Origin: Parcubacteria group bacterium ADurb.Bin326
Lineage (GTDB): Bacteria; Patescibacteriota; Patescibacteriia; 2-01-FULL-39-33
DNA: 53,160 nt
Assembly (NCBI GenBank): GCA_002068915.1
Contig: MWBE01000053.1
Coordinates: 1-53,160, forward strand
Reading direction: 5' to 3'
The notes under the pieces are model-generated. The model was not told the DNA's origin. It saw only the letters and a list, made by a program, of their open reading frames with translations, and ran no database searches. This document shows, in pieces, positions 6,689-15,546 of this stretch (the stretch's first letter is position 1; each line of letters begins with the position of its first letter). The position numbers and the translations under genes were made by a program.

Positions 6689-8533
6689 ATGGCAAATAAT
6701 AAAGTGAAAAAAGTTAATCTTACATCCTCGAACTTGAGCGAGGAAAAATTACAAGAACTCAGGCAAATACTCCCTGAAGCTTTTTCTGAGGATAAAATTG
6801 ATTGGGACGCCCTCAAAACCGTTCTTGGTGATCACATTGATCCTCGAATTGAAAAATTCGGATTTACTTGGGCTGGTAAAAGCAATGCTATACAAAGCGT
6901 ATTGGTGCCAAGTGTTTCAACACTTCGTCCTGATAAAAAATCAAGCGTAGACTTCGATAAAAGCGAAAATATCTTTATAGAAGGAGACAATCTTGAAGTG
7001 TTGAAATTACTTCAGAAGGCGTATTTTGAAAAAATAAAATTCATTTACATCGATCCTCCTTATAATACCGGTTCAGATTTTGTATATAAAGACAATTTTG
7101 TTGCACCGGTAAAAAATTACCTTGAACAAACCGGGCAACTGGATACAGAAGGAAATAAACTTCAAACAAACAGGGACACTAATGGCAGATACCACAGCGA
7201 TTGGTTGTCTATGATGTATCCTCGTCTTAAACTTGCGTGGAATTTATTGCGTAGAGACGGCGTGATATTTGTAAGTATTGATGACCATGAAGTTCATCAT
7301 CTAAAAATTATGATGGATGAAATTTTTGGCGAGGAGAATGTTGAAACAATGATATGGCATAAGGTTGATGATGATTCTGGAAGAATGAAAGTTACTCACC
7401 GGTTTAGGCTTGAACATGAGTATGTTTTAGTAGCATACAAACAAAAAAGTGAGGTATTTTTCAAAAAATATAAAGAAGATAGAAATTATAAGAACACCTA
7501 CACTAATCCAGACAACGACCCCCGCGGACCTTATAAGCAAGGTATTATCTCTAACACAGAAGAGAAATCTAACAAAAAAAGTGACCGATATTACCCAGTC
7601 ACTACACCATCGGGTAAGCAATACACAAGACAGTGGCGAGTTGTAAAAGAAGAATTTGATCAATTGGTCGCAGACAACCGAATTTATTTTGGGAAAAACG
7701 GCGACTCTGTTCCATCTTTGAAAGTTTTTATTAACGAACAAAAGGACGCTACTCCTATATCAATCTTACAAGGACTTGGAACAGCAAAATCAGCCGGTTT
7801 TAATTTAGCTGACCTATTTGAAGATAAGAGAATGTTTGACTATCCGAAACCTGTTGATCTTATTAAAAGATTAATGCAGATATCCACAGAACAAAACGAC
7901 CTAATCTGCGACTTTTTCGCTGGTTCTGGTACAACAGCTCAAGCAATGCTGGAACTTAATAAAGAAAGTTCAGAAAATAGGAAATTTATTCTCGTTCAAC
8001 TACCAGAACTCCTTGATTCCGACACAGAAGCATATAAAGCAGGTATGAGAACCATTGCTCAGGTGGCAGAAGAAAGAATTAGGAGGGTGATAAAAACAAA
8101 TCATATTTCTGATGGTTTCAAATTATTGAAGCTTGGTGAATCTAATTATCCGGAAAATAATTTTGAATTTGATCCAGATAAGAGCGAAGAAGAAAATCAA
8201 AAGGCGTTTGAGTCCTATCTCGCAAAAGCAAAACAAAGCTCATTATTTAACGATGAGAATGGTATTGATATTGTTTACGAAAACATTGTCAAAGAAGGTC
8301 TGTCTTTCAATTCAAATGTAACCGAACAAAAACTCGGTAAAAACAATGTCTTTACAGTATCTGATGGCATTAGAACATTAACCATTTGTTTGGATCGCAA
8401 GGTTGAGGATCAGACTGTTAAAGAATTGACCGGCCGTGATTATAAAGGTCACACATTCATTTGTCTTGATAATGCTCTCGATGATACGAGCAAGGCCAAT
8501 CTTGGATTGAACTTAGAGTTAAAAACAATATAA
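6689..8533 (+). CDS. mod: type III restriction-modification methyltransferase (Mod)
   Basis: This 614-residue protein is the methylating and DNA-recognising subunit of a type III restriction-modification system, methylating adenine on one strand. The catalytic motif DPPYNTGSDF is at residues 122-131 and the SAM-binding motif DFFAGSGTT follows near residue 408, the beta-class order typical of Mod. The stretch between them should contain the target recognition domain. A short coiled N-terminal region (LSEEKLQELRQILPEAF) matches other Mod proteins. The stop is 4 bases before the res start, so both are translated from one message. Nothing appears truncated and no long simple-sequence tract of the phase-variable kind is seen. 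Confidence 0.93.
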   Translation: MANNKVKKVNLTSSNLSEEKLQELRQILPEAFSEDKIDWDALKTVLGDHIDPRIEKFGFTWAGKSNAIQSVLVPSVSTLRPDKKSSVDFDKSENIFIEGDNLEVLKLLQKAYFEKIKFIYIDPPYNTGSDFVYKDNFVAPVKNYLEQTGQLDTEGNKLQTNRDTNGRYHSDWLSMMYPRLKLAWNLLRRDGVIFVSIDDHEVHHLKIMMDEIFGEENVETMIWHKVDDDSGRMKVTHRFRLEHEYVLVAYKQKSEVFFKKYKEDRNYKNTYTNPDNDPRGPYKQGIISNTEEKSNKKSDRYYPVTTPSGKQYTRQWRVVKEEFDQLVADNRIYFGKNGDSVPSLKVFINEQKDATPISILQGLGTAKSAGFNLADLFEDKRMFDYPKPVDLIKRLMQISTEQNDLICDFFAGSGTTAQAMLELNKESSENRKFILVQLPELLDSDTEAYKAGMRTIAQVAEERIRRVIKTNHISDGFKLLKLGESNYPENNFEFDPDKSEEENQKAFESYLAKAKQSSLFNDENGIDIVYENIVKEGLSFNSNVTEQKLGKNNVFTVSDGIRTLTICLDRKVEDQTVKELTGRDYKGHTFICLDNALDDTSKANLGLNLELKTI

Positions 8534-8537
8534 AGTT

Positions 8538-11162
8538 ATGAAGCTTAAATTTGATGCAAACCAAGACTTCCAAATAGACGCAATCAATGCGATTGTCGAT
8601 CTATTTGAGGGTCAAGATCAAAATGCCAGCAAGATGATTGCTGGCAACGGGCTTCTTGGTATTTATCCAAATATTTTAACTCTCTCAAGGGAAGAAATGT
8701 TGGCTAATTGCAAAAAAGTCCAAGACAAAAATAAAACAGTAAACGGAGGTGTTGTTGAAGACCTTGATTTTTCCATTGAAATGGAAACAGGTACCGGTAA
8801 GACCTATGTCTATTTACGAACCGTTTTTGAATTAAACAGGAAGTATGGCTGGAAGAAGTTTATAGTCTTAGTCCCTTCGGTCGCTATTCGTGAGGGTGTG
8901 ATAAAGACTCTTAATATCACGAGAGACCATTTTGCCGATCTTTATAACAATACCCCTTACCGATACTACGAATATCAGTCCAAGAACATCTCCCAAGTCA
9001 AGCATTTTGCGGATAGCAGTAATATCGAGATCATGGTGATGACGATCGGTGCTTTCAACAAGGACTCCAATGTTCTGTACAGCGAGCGTGATCAAATGCA
9101 TGGCGAGCAACCAATCAATTACATTCAAAAGACAAATCCTATTTTGATTCTTGATGAACCTCAAAACATGGAGGGTGAAGCTACGAAAAAAGCCCTTGAG
9201 AATTTTAATTCTCTGTTCCGAATGAGATATTCGGCAACACACAAAAATGTTTATAACCTCGTCTATCAGCTGGCTCCTTACGATGCCTACCAACTTGGAT
9301 TGGTAAAAAAGATTGAGGTTTTCTCTGTTGTTGATGACGATAATGCCACATCGGCACCGTTACTGAACCTGATTGAAGTCAAACCAAGTAAGACTGCAAT
9401 AAAGGCTCAAATCGAAGTGATCTCTAAAGACGATCAAGGAAACGGTAAAAAGAAAAAACTAAGTGTAAAACAAGGAGACGACTTGGCTAAAAAGACGAAC
9501 AATGCTTCTTATGATGGTTATATCGTTGAAGAATTGACCGCAGACGCTCCTGACTTCGGTTCTGTTGGTTCTGTTCGATTCAGGAACAATGTTCAGATAA
9601 AGCAAGGCGAAGGCATCGGTGGTAACCGTGAAGACATTATGTCTGAACAGATTGCCGAGACTATCAAACTTCATTTTGAAAAAAAGAAAAAACTCAAGGA
9701 GCTTGGAATCAAAGTCCTATCCCTTTTCTTTATTGATCGTGTTGATAATTATGTAAAAGATGACGGCTTTATTCGCCAAACTTTTACAAAACATTTCAAT
9801 ACAATTAAAAAAGAATACGGCGAGGCAAATACCGATGTGAATAAGGTTCACAAGGGATATTTCGCCATGAAAAATGCGACTGAGTATATTGAGCGTGAAT
9901 CAGCGATCGCCGAAAATAAAGAAGCGTACGAACTGATCATGAAAGACAAGGAGAGACTCCTTTCTTTCGATGAGGCAACAGAATTTATTTTCTCTCACTC
10001 GGCTCTTAAAGAAGGATGGGATAACCCGAATATCTTTAATATCTGCACACTCAATCTTACTTCGTCTACCATGAAGAAGAGACAGGAAATCGGTCGAGGT
10101 ATGCGTCTGTGTGTCAATCAGGATGGAGAGAGAATATTTCTAAAAAATATCAATTTACTTTCTGTTATCGCTAACGAAAGTTATTCAAGCTATGTGGCCG
10201 GCTTGCAGTCTGAATTTGTTGAAGATGGTATCTACAAAGCTCCCCCTGTACCAAATAATGCTAAACGCAAGATCACTGTTAAACTCAAAAAAGGTTTTGA
10301 TAAAGACGAAAACTTTCAGGCTATTTGGGACCGCATATCAAAAAAGACCAAGTATGTTGTTCGTGTTAATGCCAACAGAGTAATCGAGCAAACTTCTCAA
10401 CGCATTGGTGAACTTAAGGTTGCAAAGCCACAAATAAAAATTGAACGAGCAGGAATTTCAATTGCCAAAGAAGGTATCGGTGCAACGATCATTGGTGGTC
10501 AGGCACAAGAGCTTACACAGGCTCGCAGAATTATTGATTGTGTCGAGTCAATAAAAAATGAGACCAAATTAACTCGCGATACTGTCGCCACGATCTTACA
10601 GAAATCCGGCAACTTCAAATCTTTCGCAAATAATCCCGACAAGTTTATCTACGAGGCTACGAAGATAATTCGTGAAGAGATTGTTCGTGACTATGTGGAG
10701 CAGATAAGCTATGAGGTTTTACCGGAAAAATACGGGCTTGAGCAGTTTGAAAATATCCCAAGTTATAAAGATGTTACCGAACCGGTCAGTCACTCTATTT
10801 ACGATGCTATTGTCTACGATTCGGAGGTAGAACAAAAATTCGCCGTAGACTTGGACCGAGACGAACGAATTAAACTCTTTATAAAACTCCCGGGCTGGTT
10901 CAAGATTGAGACTCCTGTAGGTGGATATAATCCAGACTGGGCTATTGTTACTGCCAAGCGTGATCTGCATGGCAATGAAGATAAAGAGAAGGTTTACTTC
11001 GTTATTGAAACAAAAGGCGGAACAAACCTCCGTGCTTCTGAGCGTGCCAAGATAGACTCGGCTAAAAAACATTTCGAGGTGATCTCGGTTAATTATAAGG
11101 AAATCAATAATGGCTATCAGCAATTCAATACTGAGTGCCTAACAACCAATAAAATATTATAA
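8538..11162 (+). CDS. res: type III restriction enzyme, helicase-nuclease subunit (Res)
   Basis: This 874-residue protein is the ATP-dependent DNA-translocating and cutting subunit that works only in complex with Mod. Superfamily 2 helicase motifs are visible: Walker A METGTGKTY near residue 82, a DEPQ box near 206 (ILDEPQNMEG) and SHSALKEGWDNPNIF with the arginine-bearing QEIGRGMRL motif in the second RecA-like domain. The C-terminal nuclease has a PD-(D/E)XK arrangement, NPDWAIV near 798 and VIETKGG near 823. Length fits the family. Its gene follows mod by 4 bases, and 27 bases separate it from the next ATPase gene. Confidence 0.93.
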   Translation: MKLKFDANQDFQIDAINAIVDLFEGQDQNASKMIAGNGLLGIYPNILTLSREEMLANCKKVQDKNKTVNGGVVEDLDFSIEMETGTGKTYVYLRTVFELNRKYGWKKFIVLVPSVAIREGVIKTLNITRDHFADLYNNTPYRYYEYQSKNISQVKHFADSSNIEIMVMTIGAFNKDSNVLYSERDQMHGEQPINYIQKTNPILILDEPQNMEGEATKKALENFNSLFRMRYSATHKNVYNLVYQLAPYDAYQLGLVKKIEVFSVVDDDNATSAPLLNLIEVKPSKTAIKAQIEVISKDDQGNGKKKKLSVKQGDDLAKKTNNASYDGYIVEELTADAPDFGSVGSVRFRNNVQIKQGEGIGGNREDIMSEQIAETIKLHFEKKKKLKELGIKVLSLFFIDRVDNYVKDDGFIRQTFTKHFNTIKKEYGEANTDVNKVHKGYFAMKNATEYIERESAIAENKEAYELIMKDKERLLSFDEATEFIFSHSALKEGWDNPNIFNICTLNLTSSTMKKRQEIGRGMRLCVNQDGERIFLKNINLLSVIANESYSSYVAGLQSEFVEDGIYKAPPVPNNAKRKITVKLKKGFDKDENFQAIWDRISKKTKYVVRVNANRVIEQTSQRIGELKVAKPQIKIERAGISIAKEGIGATIIGGQAQELTQARRIIDCVESIKNETKLTRDTVATILQKSGNFKSFANNPDKFIYEATKIIREEIVRDYVEQISYEVLPEKYGLEQFENIPSYKDVTEPVSHSIYDAIVYDSEVEQKFAVDLDRDERIKLFIKLPGWFKIETPVGGYNPDWAIVTAKRDLHGNEDKEKVYFVIETKGGTNLRASERAKIDSAKKHFEVISVNYKEINNGYQQFNTECLTTNKIL

Positions 11163-11189
11163 AAGGTAGATCAGGTCGAGATAAAGATT

Positions 11190-13487
11190 ATGATATCAAA
11201 AATTAATAAAATTAAAAATCTTGGACTCGTTTTTTCTAACTATACAAGAGATTCATCACTGCCTGATTTTAAGCAGTTTAATCTTGTTTATGGATGGAAT
11301 GGAAGTGGAAAAACAACACTTTCACGATTATTCGATGGAATAAACGGAACAGTTATTGATGGCTTAGAGTATGAGGTTGAAGATGAACGAGGGAATAAGT
11401 ACAAACAGGGCGAAACCTTTTTAAAAAAGATTCGTGTTTTTAACCAAGATTATATTCAGAACAATGTAAAAATCCTTGAGAGTCGAGCGAACTCAATTTC
11501 AGTTTTGCTTGGTGAAGAAAATACGGGTTTGGTAGAAAAAATTGAAAGCGATAGAAAAATTCTTAACGGAGACCCTGACGATCCAACTATTCCTGGCAAA
11601 ATATCTTTACACGCTGAACATGTTAAAAATAAAGGACGCAAAACAACTGAACGCGATGGAAAATTTACTGAAATTGCTAAAACTATAGGTGCGGCGATTG
11701 GAGGAAATGCTTTGCGTGATTATCGAAAACCCCAAGCAGAAAAGGATTTTAATCTCATTACAACAAAGACAGAACTATCAGAAGATGATCTTGAAAAATG
11801 TTCTCTTTCGGCAAAACAAGATTCACTACTTCCAATTGATGCATTTACTCTAAAGAAAATAAAGCTTGAAGATGACGGAGAAGACTTCGATATATCGACT
11901 ATTTTAGAATCGGTCGATAAAGAAGGAAAAATACTATTAAAAAAGACTGTTGAATCAGAAGTAATTTCCAGACTTGCCGAAAATGAGGATATTTCTCAAT
12001 GGGTAGAACAAGGAATCCATTTACACAATAAACATTCCTCCAATATCTGCGAGTATTGCTTGCAAAAGATCCCAACGACACGAATTGAGCAATTGGCTAG
12101 GTGTTTCAATGAAGCAGATAAAGTATTAAAAACCGACCTAGACAATCTTGTAGAAAAATTAAAGAAAGTATACCCAGCGATTCAATCATTACAAACGACA
12201 GATAGAGCACGATTCTATGCTGAATTGCAGGACTCTTTTGATTTAAAAGAGGCACATTTTAATTTGGCAAAACAAAAAATTCTTGAAGATATCACTAAAT
12301 TAGCAGAGGAATTAAAAAATAAAAAAAGCAAAACTACTGAGGCGATAGAATTAAAGACAATATTAGATACTAAAGATTTTTACTTGCGAATTGATGAAAT
12401 AAATTCCATCGTTACCACACACAACAAAACGACTTCTGATTTTGACACCTTAAAGAAGGCGGCCATTCAGAAGCTTAAATTGCATTATCTGAGCACCATT
12501 TTTGACGAAGTAAAACAACTTGGAACCGATATAACCAAACTTACAGAAGAAATAAAATTACTTGCAACAGAAATTTCTGAGATCCAAAAGCGGATCACGG
12601 ACAATTTGGCAGGAATATCCTCAAAACATAAGGCGTGTGAGGTAATTAATAAAAAATTGGCAACATTTCTTGGCCACAAAGAATTAAGCTTTATTCCCCA
12701 TACGAAGACGGAGGCAGATGAAAACGGAGAAGAAAAAGAGGTCGTTACCGGATATCATATCATGCGTGGCGACAAGCCAGCGGTTTATTTGAGTGAGGGA
12801 GAAAAAACTGCCATTGCCTTCGTTTATTTTGTCGTACATCTTGGCGACCAAGACTTTAAGGTAAGCGATGGAATTGTTGTTATAGACGATCCAATTTCAA
12901 GCCTTGATTCTAATTCCTTATACCAAGCATTCAGTTTCTTAAAAAATACGGTAAAGGATGGAGAACAAGTGTTTATTTTTACACATAGTTTTGATTTTCT
13001 TAAATTATTGATTAATTGGAGACGAAGCTCGGGAGGCGCTGGTTATTACATGATCAAAAATAACTTTCCTAGTGATGTGCGTTGTGCATACATCGATAAA
13101 ATGGATAAGGAACTTTGCGAATACGAGAGTGAATATCATTATCTATTCAAACTATTAAAACAACTCCGAGATGAACAGGATGATTCAATCGCAAAAGCCT
13201 ATCCTGTACCAAATATTGCCAGAAAAGTTTGGGATACTTTTCTCATGTTCAGTGTTCCTAATGGTAAGAATACATACAAAAAAATGGATGATTTAAAGGA
13301 GGCTAAGTTTGATGAACAAAAACTGGATGCAATATATAAATTCACGAATGACCAGTCTCATATTACAGGGGCTGGATTTGACCCAGCATTAGTACCAGAG
13401 ACAAAAAAGGTGGTCAAAGAATTGTTTGAAATGATGGAGGCAATTTCTCCAAACCATTTTAAAATAATCGACAAAGCAACGAATTGA
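11190..13487 (+). CDS. AAA_13-type ATPase, possible RloC/PrrC-like anticodon nuclease
   Basis: The 765-residue protein has an ABC-type split ATPase: Walker A GWNGSGKTT at residues 35-43, a long coiled-coil middle with CEYC (Cys287, Cys290) that could be a zinc hook, the signature LSEGEKTA near 534 and the Walker B-like segment VVIDDPISSLDS near 562-573. This layout fits the AAA_13 family, including RloC and PrrC, which cut tRNA anticodons when a linked restriction system is inhibited. The C-terminal part has ARKVWDTFLMF and, 42 residues after its Asp, NDQSH. This resembles the Arg-x3-Glu plus His of those nucleases, but with Asp for Glu. Position after a type III system supports that role; nuclease activity is inference. 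Confidence 0.75.
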   Translation: MISKINKIKNLGLVFSNYTRDSSLPDFKQFNLVYGWNGSGKTTLSRLFDGINGTVIDGLEYEVEDERGNKYKQGETFLKKIRVFNQDYIQNNVKILESRANSISVLLGEENTGLVEKIESDRKILNGDPDDPTIPGKISLHAEHVKNKGRKTTERDGKFTEIAKTIGAAIGGNALRDYRKPQAEKDFNLITTKTELSEDDLEKCSLSAKQDSLLPIDAFTLKKIKLEDDGEDFDISTILESVDKEGKILLKKTVESEVISRLAENEDISQWVEQGIHLHNKHSSNICEYCLQKIPTTRIEQLARCFNEADKVLKTDLDNLVEKLKKVYPAIQSLQTTDRARFYAELQDSFDLKEAHFNLAKQKILEDITKLAEELKNKKSKTTEAIELKTILDTKDFYLRIDEINSIVTTHNKTTSDFDTLKKAAIQKLKLHYLSTIFDEVKQLGTDITKLTEEIKLLATEISEIQKRITDNLAGISSKHKACEVINKKLATFLGHKELSFIPHTKTEADENGEEKEVVTGYHIMRGDKPAVYLSEGEKTAIAFVYFVVHLGDQDFKVSDGIVVIDDPISSLDSNSLYQAFSFLKNTVKDGEQVFIFTHSFDFLKLLINWRRSSGGAGYYMIKNNFPSDVRCAYIDKMDKELCEYESEYHYLFKLLKQLRDEQDDSIAKAYPVPNIARKVWDTFLMFSVPNGKNTYKKMDDLKEAKFDEQKLDAIYKFTNDQSHITGAGFDPALVPETKKVVKELFEMMEAISPNHFKIIDKATN

Positions 13488-13496
13488 TTATCTTTT

Positions 13497-14135
13497 ATGG
13501 AATTATTTCAATCAATAAAAATTTGTATAAAAAATGGGAATAGGCTTTTAGAAGATGCCGAATACTTATATGATTTCGATAGATATGCATCTGCTTATGG
13601 ATTGGCAAAATTAGCACAAGAAGAATTTGCCAAAGGGTTTATATTAAAATTGGTAGCAAGCGGAGCGTTAAAGTGGTCAACTGAAGTGAGAAGATCTCTC
13701 AATCACCATGTTTCCAAACAGCTAATGACATTAATTCTCGAATTTCTTAATCCAGATACGGACGATTTCCTAAAAATGATTGAGAACAAAACTCTATTGA
13801 ATCGCCCAAGAAAGGTGTTCGACGCAATTAATATATATGTCCATGAAGTTTTACGCCGATGGGAATCAGCTAATTGGTTTTGGGCTGAAGATCCAGAATA
13901 TGACAGAGAGGCAAAATCTATATTCGATGGAAAGGAAGATAAGACTAAACAAAATGCTTTTTATGTAAGAATCTCTAAAGATGGCAAAGCGACTGATACT
14001 ACCGTGAATTTTAAAAAGAAAAATACCGTAGTAGAAATTGATAAAGCAAAAAGATACGGAAGTTTTGTGGCAGGTAAACATAACGATTTTAGATATGAAG
14101 AAATTGTTGAAATTATCAAGGTAATAAATAAATAA
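13497..14135 (+). CDS. AbiV-like HEPN abortive-infection protein
   Basis: The 212-residue protein starts with a helical segment (NGNRLLEDAEYLYDFDRYASAYGLAKLAQEE, quoted here only in part as ASAYGLAKLAQEEFAKGF) that matches the AbiV/HEPN family. In Lactococcus AbiV stops phage protein synthesis. A conserved basic/histidine region (RRSLNHHVSKQ) follows, which in HEPN RNases can supply catalytic residues, but the classical R-x4-6-H is not clean here. The C-terminal 60 residues are Lys-rich and less typical. It starts 10 bases after the ATPase gene and ends 6 bases before the nuclease gene, so it is in the same operon. A function as effector or partner of the ATPase is plausible, not shown. Confidence 0.72.
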   Translation: MELFQSIKICIKNGNRLLEDAEYLYDFDRYASAYGLAKLAQEEFAKGFILKLVASGALKWSTEVRRSLNHHVSKQLMTLILEFLNPDTDDFLKMIENKTLLNRPRKVFDAINIYVHEVLRRWESANWFWAEDPEYDREAKSIFDGKEDKTKQNAFYVRISKDGKATDTTVNFKKKNTVVEIDKAKRYGSFVAGKHNDFRYEEIVEIIKVINK

Positions 14136-14140
14136 TAACC

Positions 14141-14893
14141 ATGTCAGAATACTACACAGCACAAAGAGTAAAAGGTTTATATGATTCAAAAGTCGCTGAA
14201 CCTTTTAAATTATCACGATCAAAGATTGACCTATTTTTAAATTGTCCGAGATGTTTTTATTACGATCGCAAACTTGGAGTCGGCCGTCCACCGGGTTTTC
14301 CTTTTGCTCTCAATTCGGCAGTTGACCATCTTTTAAAGTTAGAATTCGACATCCATCGTGTTAATGGCACAAAGCATCCATTGATTGAAAAATACGGCAT
14401 TGACGCTCAACCAGTCGCTCATGCCGATTTAGATAAATGGCGACATAACTTTACCGGCATCCAGCACATTCATCCACTGACCAATTTCCTTGTATTTGGT
14501 GCCATCGATGATTTATGGATTAATTCTAAGGGCGAATACATCGTTGTTGATTATAAATCCACCTCAAAGGATGAGAATATTACCGAATTGAACAAAGATT
14601 GGCAGGATGGTTACAAGAGACAGATGGAGGTCTATCAGTGGCTCTTGAGGCAGAACGGCTATAAGGTTTCCGATACGGGATACTTTGTTTATTGTAACGG
14701 CCAAACTGATCGCAAAGCATTTGATGGCAAGTTGGAGTTTGATATAACTTTGATTCCTTATAAGGGCGATGATTCTTGGGTTGAGAAAACTCTTATCAAG
14801 GCACATTCATGTTTGAATGGTTCGGAAATTCCGGAAGCCAGCCCTGATTGTGATTATTGCAATTATATAAAAACAATAAATTCTAAAAAGTAA
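14141..14893 (+). CDS. PD-(D/E)XK nuclease, RecB/Cas4-like
   Basis: The 250-residue protein carries the RecB-family nuclease motifs: GAIDDLW (the catalytic Asp strand), VVDYKST (D-x-K) and QMEVYQWLL (the Q-x3-Y helix). Two Cys pairs frame the domain, C35-P-R-C38 and C237-D-Y-C240, suggesting a metal or iron-sulphur cluster as in Cas4 and AddB, although the count differs from Cas4 (one plus three). It would cut or trim DNA ends. There are no cas genes or CRISPR repeats nearby. It is the seventh gene of the defence operon, 5 bases after AbiV-like and 1 base before the small acidic gene. Confidence 0.82.
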   Translation: MSEYYTAQRVKGLYDSKVAEPFKLSRSKIDLFLNCPRCFYYDRKLGVGRPPGFPFALNSAVDHLLKLEFDIHRVNGTKHPLIEKYGIDAQPVAHADLDKWRHNFTGIQHIHPLTNFLVFGAIDDLWINSKGEYIVVDYKSTSKDENITELNKDWQDGYKRQMEVYQWLLRQNGYKVSDTGYFVYCNGQTDRKAFDGKLEFDITLIPYKGDDSWVEKTLIKAHSCLNGSEIPEASPDCDYCNYIKTINSKK

Positions 14894-14894
14894 T

Positions 14895-15071
14895 ATGGCA
14901 GATGATTTTGAAAATAATGAAAATCAAGATGATGAGGCTCCCACTGAAGAGGTGGCAGAGTTAATGGAAAGTCACGATCTCGATAAGGAAGAAGCCGAGC
15001 ATGTTCAGGAAATTATGGAGGAATACGGTCTTGATGAGGATGATGCGGTGGAATTGTCGGAAGAGCTATAA
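14895..15071 (+). CDS. very acidic 58-residue protein
   Basis: This short gene begins one base after the upstream stop and ends just before a terminator. About half of its residues are Asp or Glu and there are only two Lys and no Arg. After an unstructured acidic start it contains two similar helix-loop units, MESHDLDKEEAEHVQEI and MEEYGLDEDDAVELSEEL, so it probably arose by internal duplication of a UBA-like or two-helix unit. Function is unknown. A DNA-mimic or a small adaptor for the nuclease or restriction complex would fit such a charge, but this is speculation. Tight spacing and an intact frame support it being real. Confidence 0.7.
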   Translation: MADDFENNENQDDEAPTEEVAELMESHDLDKEEAEHVQEIMEEYGLDEDDAVELSEEL

Positions 15072-15078
15072 AAAACTC

Positions 15079-15135
15079 GCCCAAGGGGCAAACAAATGGC
15101 AAAAAAGGGGCTCAAAAGGGCTCCTTTTGCTTTTT
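15079..15135 (+). terminator. terminator of the defence operon
   Basis: A small hairpin GCCC-AAG-GGGC (15079-15089) is followed by a stem with AAAAGG/CCTTTT ends around GCTC-AAAA-GGGC (15105-15128), then GCTTTTTATT. The last hairpin plus U-run is a good rho-independent terminator placed just after the last gene. Confidence 0.65.
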
Positions 15136-15147
15136 ATTCTCACTGAG

Positions 15148-15438
15148 TCAGAACAAGCCGTTCAAAATATCGATACTGTTTGATAAAAGATCCATAACTG
15201 ATGGTAGAAATAGGACGAAGAGAATTCCGTTCGGCTTTATTTTCGTTTTGTCGCCATTTTTACTTTCATCGATTGGAAGCAGAATAATTTCGACCTTTTT
15301 CCTGATGCAAACTTTTACGGGTTTCTGGCAGTGAGGACATCGTGTCACAAATACAGCTTCGGAATTGAAAACCGCATCGCGAAAAATAATCTTTGTGCAA
15401 TGAGGACAATTGCCGACATTGGATTCATCTCTGTCCAT
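15148..15438 (-). CDS. small zinc-ribbon protein
   Basis: The 96-residue protein has two CPHC knuckles about 23 residues apart (NCPHCTK and RCPHCQK), a typical zinc-ribbon spacing. A basic strand (VKVCIRKKVEIILL), a charged linker and a hydrophobic C-terminal stretch follow (ILFVLFLPSVMDLL). It may bind nucleic acid or a protein partner. It lies convergent to the defence operon and downstream of the HTH gene, with a 108-base gap that holds a possible terminator. The function is not recognised; the two clean CxxC pairs argue for a real gene. Confidence 0.6.
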   Translation of the reverse strand: MDRDESNVGNCPHCTKIIFRDAVFNSEAVFVTRCPHCQKPVKVCIRKKVEIILLPIDESKNGDKTKIKPNGILFVLFLPSVMDLLSNSIDILNGLF

Positions 15439-15514
15439 ACTGTTTTAATTATAAGGGTGCTATTTTCAAGAACCCAGATTATTAATGGTTAATAAACTAC
15501 CAATTAAAAGTCCG

Positions 15515-15535
15515 GGTTCGACCTCCTCCCGAACC
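15515..15535 (-). terminator. hairpin after the HTH gene
   Basis: GGTTCG and CGAACC form a 6-bp stem with a 9-nt loop, 11 bases beyond the HTH gene stop. On the minus strand CTTTT follows a few bases later. A weak terminator is the simplest reading. Confidence 0.4.
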
Positions 15536-15546
15536 GTTAAAAGCGA

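Noticed and set aside
14141-14893. Cas4 and a CRISPR locus
   Set aside because: The nuclease is Cas4-like in motifs, but no repeats, cas1 or cas2 are present and the Cys pattern differs.
15511-15535. Possible tRNA T-arm remnant (GGGTTCGA sequence), hence a second attachment site
   Set aside because: Only a 6-bp hairpin with a 9-nt loop is present, with no acceptor or anticodon arm and no match to tRNA-Ser; a terminator is simpler.
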